From assembly GCA_018656865.1 (NCBI GenBank), contig JABHYO010000136.1, forward strand, positions 1-39,015: a stretch of 39,015 nucleotides of DNA, read 5' to 3'. Made by a program: the position numbers and the translations under genes. Source of the DNA: Gammaproteobacteria bacterium (GTDB lineage Bacteria; Pseudomonadota; Gammaproteobacteria; Pseudomonadales; Azotimanducaceae). The notes beneath the pieces were generated by a model. That model was not told the DNA's origin and searched no databases. It saw nothing but the letters and a program-made list of their open reading frames with translations. Shown piece by piece: positions 35,676-39,015 of this stretch. Position 1 is the first letter of the stretch. Every line of letters starts with the position of its first letter.

Positions 35676-36725
35676 ATGAAAATTCTTGTTACTGGCGGCG
35701 CCGGTTTTATTGGTTCAGCCCTAATCCGTTTTTTGATCAATGAGACAGATCATGATGTCCTTAATCTGGACAAACTGACCTATGCCGGTAACCTCGAGTC
35801 GCTGGCACCAATCGCAGACAACCCTCGATATTCATTCATACAGGCTGACATCTGCGACACCGCCAGTATCAATGAGATTGTAGCTTCGTTCGGACCCGAC
35901 AGAATTATGCACCTGGCGGCTGAGTCACATGTTGACAGATCCGTCGATGCGCCAGGTGAGTTCATTCAAACCAATATCATCGGGACTTTTAATCTTCTGA
36001 ATGCTGCCAGAACACTCTACGAGCGAGATGAAAACGATAACTTTCTGTTTCATCATGTCTCGACCGATGAAGTTTACGGCAGCCTTGGCGAGGAAGATTT
36101 TTTTACGGAAGAGACACCCTATTCGCCGAATTCACCCTACTCGGCCAGCAAGGCATCGTCCGATCACCTGGTCAGGGCATGGGGCGAAACCTACGGCCTG
36201 CCCATCGTCGTCACTAATTGTTCCAACAACTATGGTCACTATCAGTTCCCGGAAAAACTGATTCCTCTCATCATCATGAGCGCCTTCGAACAGAAATCAC
36301 TGCCGATTTACGGTGACGGCAGCAACGTCAGAGACTGGCTACACGTTGACGATCATGCGCGGGCCCTCTATCTCGTCGCGACCAGCGGTGTACCTGGCGA
36401 AACCTACAACATCGGTGGCAACAACGAAAAAACCAATCTGGATGTGGTAAGCACCATCTGCGATGTATTGACAGAACTTCGCCCGCCCGGACAGAACCTC
36501 AGCTATCACAATCTAATTACCCACGTTGCCGACAGGCCTGGGCATGACTTCCGCTATGCGATCGACACCAGAAAAATCAACAGAGAACTGGGTTGGCTGC
36601 CACAGGAGACTTTTGAATCGGGTCTCCGAAAAACCGTCGAGTGGTATCTTGAAAATGGCGATTGGTGTGAGGCCGTCTCGGGAGGCTATGAGCAGGAACG
36701 GCTTGGATTGAAGTCAGCAAATTGA
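35676..36725 (+). CDS. rfbB: dTDP-glucose 4,6-dehydratase RfbB/RmlB
   Basis: RfbB converts dTDP-glucose to dTDP-4-keto-6-deoxyglucose with bound NAD+. Start ATG at 35676 (349 residues) gives the canonical [20 protein letters not shown]; an upstream in-frame extension is unlike the family. Catalytic residues are T130, D131, E132 ([11 protein letters not shown]) and Y155/K159 ([11 protein letters not shown]). [14 protein letters not shown] and [19 protein letters not shown] are typical. It lies 34 bases after the acyltransferase and is separated from rfbA-rfbC by two genes, one inverted, so the pathway genes are scattered within the locus. Confidence 0.96.
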   Translation: MKILVTGGAGFIGSALIRFLINETDHDVLNLDKLTYAGNLESLAPIADNPRYSFIQADICDTASINEIVASFGPDRIMHLAAESHVDRSVDAPGEFIQTNIIGTFNLLNAARTLYERDENDNFLFHHVSTDEVYGSLGEEDFFTEETPYSPNSPYSASKASSDHLVRAWGETYGLPIVVTNCSNNYGHYQFPEKLIPLIIMSAFEQKSLPIYGDGSNVRDWLHVDDHARALYLVATSGVPGETYNIGGNNEKTNLDVVSTICDVLTELRPPGQNLSYHNLITHVADRPGHDFRYAIDTRKINRELGWLPQETFESGLRKTVEWYLENGDWCEAVSGGYEQERLGLKSAN

Positions 36726-36728
36726 CCA

Positions 36729-36753
36729 GATTCTTCGCTGCGCTCAGAATGAC
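36729..36753. repeat. Palindromic repeat, GTCAT family copy 3
   Basis: GATTCTTCGCTGCGCTCAGA followed by ATGAC is a short copy of the family seen at 25317 and 37408. It begins 3 bases after the rfbB stop codon. Its GTCATTCTGAGC end, read on the minus strand, matches the GTCATCCTGA consensus with one change. Confidence 0.55.
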
Positions 36754-36832
36754 GCTCGGAGTTCACGCATCAGCTATATCCGCTGCCAGTGCCGCTCGGA
36801 GTTCACGCATCAGCTAAATCGGCCACCAGTGC
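36753..36832. repeat. Two 40-bp tandem repeats covering the DUF3501 3' end
   Basis: Copies at 36753-36792 and 36793-36832 are identical at 36 of 40 positions; both begin CGCTCGGAGTTCACGCATCA. The right copy holds the last codons and TGA of the DUF3501 gene. The left copy is a duplicated tail, also containing a TGA at the same place. The period is not a multiple of three, so it lies outside any frame. Confidence 0.85.
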
Positions 36833-37387
36833 CGCACGGGTTTCCTTGAGCACTGTGACCTCCTCGGTATCATATTTTTCGTGATCGACGCCAAAGACAA
36901 TGGCAGCACCACCACGAATACATTCAACATCTGACCCGCTCAACTGAAATCTCAAAAAGTGCACGGCTGACGTCTTATCGTCGTTAGCTCGCTCAAGATC
37001 CTCATCGGCAATCGCAAAATTCTTCTCGCCATCGCCGATCTTTACCCAGACTCTGTTTTCAATATCAAGCAGTTCGGTGAGCCTGACCTTCCGCTCTTCC
37101 GCATCCGAATACTGAATCAGCATGCTGCATTTCCAGTTGTCGCCATCGGGTATCAGCGGATTATAGGCATCCAGTTCATCCTGGATTCCGGCAACTTCGA
37201 AGACCTTCTCGATGCGCAACATCTCCTGGATTTGGTACTTAATGGTCATCTCGTTCTCGAAGATCAGCAGAACATGATCGCCGAGCTGCACCCGACGATG
37301 TTCCTTGTGCGCTAGCACCTGTGTCCTGAACTTGTCGCGGCTCTCCGCGTAATCTTCAAGACTCAAGAGGTCTTTTCTTTCTAACAT
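36803..37387 (-). CDS. DUF3501 family protein
   Basis: Start ATG at 37387 has AAGGA 6 bases upstream and gives 194 residues; an extension of 10 codons upstream reads into a palindromic repeat and is unlikely. LLSLEDYAESRDKFRTQV, ENEMTIKYQIQEMLRIEKVFE and WVKIGDGEKNFAIADED are typical of DUF3501, whose function is not known. Members usually sit next to rubrerythrin and a CCG-domain Fe-S protein, as here. No cysteine motif suggests a metal site. The gene ends in a 40-base tandem duplication. A role in peroxide or redox metabolism is inferred only from neighbours. Confidence 0.85.
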   Translation of the reverse strand: MLERKDLLSLEDYAESRDKFRTQVLAHKEHRRVQLGDHVLLIFENEMTIKYQIQEMLRIEKVFEVAGIQDELDAYNPLIPDGDNWKCSMLIQYSDAEERKVRLTELLDIENRVWVKIGDGEKNFAIADEDLERANDDKTSAVHFLRFQLSGSDVECIRGGAAIVFGVDHEKYDTEEVTVLKETRAALVADLADA

Positions 37388-37407
37388 ACGTGTTCCTTTT
37401 GCGGCCA

Positions 37408-37438
37408 GATCCTTCACCCTACGGGTTCAGGATGACAT
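37408..37438. repeat. Palindromic repeat, GTCAT family copy 4
   Basis: GATCCTTCACCCTACGGG followed by TTCAGGATGACAT lies between the Fe-S gene and DUF3501. The minus-strand reading begins ATGTCATCCTGA, like copy 2, and the ACCC/GGGT core forms the hairpin top. It separates two genes of one likely operon. Confidence 0.55.
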
Positions 37439-37444
37439 GTCTCG

Positions 37445-38761
37445 CTATAGTCCGTAGGCCTGTCGCAGAAGGCTCATTGGATGTTCGGGTTTATCCACAC
37501 TTTCCGCCAGATTGGCTATGTGAACTGCGGCCATCGGACAGTCTGAGGCAAAATGCGCCGGTTCTTTCTGGTCCACCTGTCTGACCACCGGGCGAGCTAT
37601 TTTTAGAGACTTATCTCTTGTCTCTTTCTTTACCGCATAGGTGCCATCGTGACCTGAGCAGCGCTCAATGGCATGCACTTCGGTGTCAGGGATCAGGTTC
37701 AGTACATCCCGGGTTTTGATACCGATATTCTGCACGCGCAAGTGACATGCCACCTGGTAACTGATGTCACCAAGCCCAGCTTTGAAATCGGTCTTCAGTT
37801 CCCCTTCCCTGTGCCTGAGAAACAGGTATTCGAAAGGATCAAAAAAGGCTCGCTGCACCTTCCTGACATCCTCGTCATCGGGGTACATCAGCGGCAGTTC
37901 CTGCTTGTACATCAGCACACAGGAAGGGACAGGTGCAATTAGGTCAAAACCCTCGTCCACCAGTTTCGCCAATATCGGGATATTCTTTTCCTTTAGTGCG
38001 TCGACAGCAGCCAGATCACCCAGTTCGAGCTTTGGCATGCCGCAACAGGCTTCCTTCGGGACAAGTTCGATATGAATGCCATTGTGCTCGAACACACTGA
38101 CAAAATCCTCGCCAAGATGCGGATTATTGTAGTTGCCATAACAGGTTGCGTAGAACGCCACTTTGCCGCTCGTCTCGCCGACTGGTTTCGGCTCGATAGG
38201 CGTATTCTGAAACTGTTTCCGAAGAGTCTTCGAATGGTAAACAGGCAGCGGCGCATCCCGATGAATATCCAGCGTGCCTTCAAGGGCGTTTCGAAACAGC
38301 CCGTTGTTATTGAAAGCATTTGCCGTGACATCGACCACCGGGATGCTCAACAGCTTACCCACCGTGTCAGTACTGGTCATGACTGTGTCGCGGAAGGATG
38401 CACCTTCCTGCTTAAAACGTTGCGCCTTGGCACGAAGCATCAGATGCGGGAAATCGACTTCCCATTCATGAGGTGGCACATAGGGGCACTTGGTCATGTA
38501 ACAGAGATCGCATAGGTAGCACTGGTCGACCACCTTGAAGTAGTCGCCCTTGTCTACGCCATCGACCTCCATGGTGTCACTTTCATCGACCAGATCGAAC
38601 AAGGTCGGGAAGGCATCGCACAAACTGACACAGCGGCGACATCCATGGCAGATGTCATAGACACGCTCGAGTTCCGAGAGAAGGTCGCCCCTGTCCCAGA
38701 ACTCGTCCGACTTCCACTCAATGGGATGCCGGGTCGGTGCCTCAAGACTGCCTTCACGCAT
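37445..38761 (-). CDS. Heterodisulfide reductase-related Fe-S protein (GlpC-like, CCG domains)
   Basis: The 438-residue protein carries two ferredoxin-type clusters near the N-terminus: C38, C41, C44, C48 (CHGCRRCVSLC) and C81, C84, C87, C92 (CYLCDLCYMTKC). Two cysteine-rich CCG-type regions follow: EACCGMPK near residue 245 and CHLRVQN...CSGHDG around 340-375. This layout resembles GlpC and HdrD-like subunits that pass electrons to quinone or disulfide acceptors. It overlaps the rubrerythrin stop by 8 bases, so the two are translationally coupled. The module with rubrerythrin and DUF3501 is recurrent. The exact electron donor is unknown. Confidence 0.88.
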   Translation of the reverse strand: MREGSLEAPTRHPIEWKSDEFWDRGDLLSELERVYDICHGCRRCVSLCDAFPTLFDLVDESDTMEVDGVDKGDYFKVVDQCYLCDLCYMTKCPYVPPHEWEVDFPHLMLRAKAQRFKQEGASFRDTVMTSTDTVGKLLSIPVVDVTANAFNNNGLFRNALEGTLDIHRDAPLPVYHSKTLRKQFQNTPIEPKPVGETSGKVAFYATCYGNYNNPHLGEDFVSVFEHNGIHIELVPKEACCGMPKLELGDLAAVDALKEKNIPILAKLVDEGFDLIAPVPSCVLMYKQELPLMYPDDEDVRKVQRAFFDPFEYLFLRHREGELKTDFKAGLGDISYQVACHLRVQNIGIKTRDVLNLIPDTEVHAIERCSGHDGTYAVKKETRDKSLKIARPVVRQVDQKEPAHFASDCPMAAVHIANLAESVDKPEHPMSLLRQAYGL

Positions 38762-39015
38762 CCAGTGTATCCAGTGCTTTCTGGAATCGATTAGCGTGAC
38801 TTCGCTCTGCCTTGGCTAAGGTTTCAAACCAGTCCGCAATTTCGTCAAACCCCTCATCACGCGCCATTGCCGCCATACCCGGGTACATGTCCGAATATTC
38901 ATGGGTTTCTCCTGCGACAGAGGCTTGAAGATTAGCCTCAGTGCTACCGATGGGCATACCGGTTGCCGGGTCGCCGGTCTCTTCCAGATATTCCAGGTGA
39001 CCATGGGCATGACCC
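38754..39015 (-). CDS. Rubrerythrin family protein, partial (N-terminus beyond window)
   Basis: The minus-strand frame is open from the right edge to TGA at 38754, giving 86 complete codons of the C-terminal part. Sequence [16 protein letters not shown], then [20 protein letters not shown] and [15 protein letters not shown] show the ferritin-like di-iron ExxH motifs (GETHEY and ERSHANRF). The protein ends right after this helix, so it lacks the C-terminal rubredoxin domain of classic rubrerythrin. It probably reduces hydrogen peroxide with electrons from the Fe-S partner downstream, whose start overlaps its stop. The N-terminal region is not visible. Confidence 0.9.
   Translation of the reverse strand, partial: GHAHGHLEYLEETGDPATGMPIGSTEANLQASVAGETHEYSDMYPGMAAMARDEGFDEIADWFETLAKAERSHANRFQKALDTLDA

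Overview
The window looks like chromosomal DNA of a free-living, probably marine gammaproteobacterium. The clearest marker is the smc-zipA-ligA block: ZipA is a gammaproteobacterial division protein, and SMC (rather than MukB) argues against enterics. The gene mix (secreted calcium-binding repeat protein, sulfotransferase, MaoC-type hydratases, M3 peptidase, rubrerythrin module) and CATGGATG-type palindromes fit an uncultivated marine lineage, but genus cannot be fixed by eye. No transposase, integrase, phage gene or CRISPR array was seen.

Layout. 1-1356: the N-terminal 452 codons of a DinG-type Fe-S helicase, running off the left edge. 1580-3432: a small arginine-rich ORF followed by a thiamine-diphosphate enzyme. 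3468-10553 (minus): smc, zipA, ligA and a lipoprotein lytic transglycosylase, tightly packed. 10685-11659: a membrane-anchored alpha/beta hydrolase. 11660-11978: a gene-free stretch with two elaborate palindromic structures. 11979-16797 (minus): a five-gene operon holding the whole nickel-pincer nucleotide (NPN) cofactor pathway, larC-larE-larB, bracketed by two different aldo/keto reductases, one Tat-exported with eight clustered cysteines. 16967-18459: a PHP phosphoesterase and two hot-dog-fold MaoC-like proteins. 18456-21671 (minus): a 1071-residue secreted protein with thrombospondin type 3 repeats and duplicated modules. 21784-29074: coaE, DUF2855, YciI-like, an acidic-repeat protein, a deazaflavin-type oxidoreductase, an M3 oligopeptidase, an NAD-dependent epimerase/reductase and a TIGR04282-type transferase.

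From tRNA-Arg(CCT) at 29151 to about 36725 lies a surface-polysaccharide region: two-domain methyltransferase, GT2 glycosyltransferase, a truncated M48 peptidase, rfbA-rfbC, a sulfotransferase, an O-acyltransferase split by a frameshift in a run of eight G, and rfbB. The dTDP-rhamnose pathway lacks rfbD here. The tRNA edge, mixed strands, truncated gene and homopolymer frameshift suggest a variable locus that decorates the cell surface.

The right end (36803-39015, minus) is a rubrerythrin / double Fe-S CCG-domain protein / DUF3501 module, a recurrent but functionally unassigned redox or peroxide-defence set; rubrerythrin runs off the right edge. A dispersed palindromic repeat with GTCATCCTGA-like ends occurs at gene 3' ends (3442, 25317, 36729, 37408), and a 40-bp tandem duplication copies the last codons and stop of the DUF3501 gene.

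The strongest leads are the NPN operon without an obvious client racemase and with two reductases as partners, the poly-G frameshift in the acyltransferase, and the palindrome cluster at 11682-11938.
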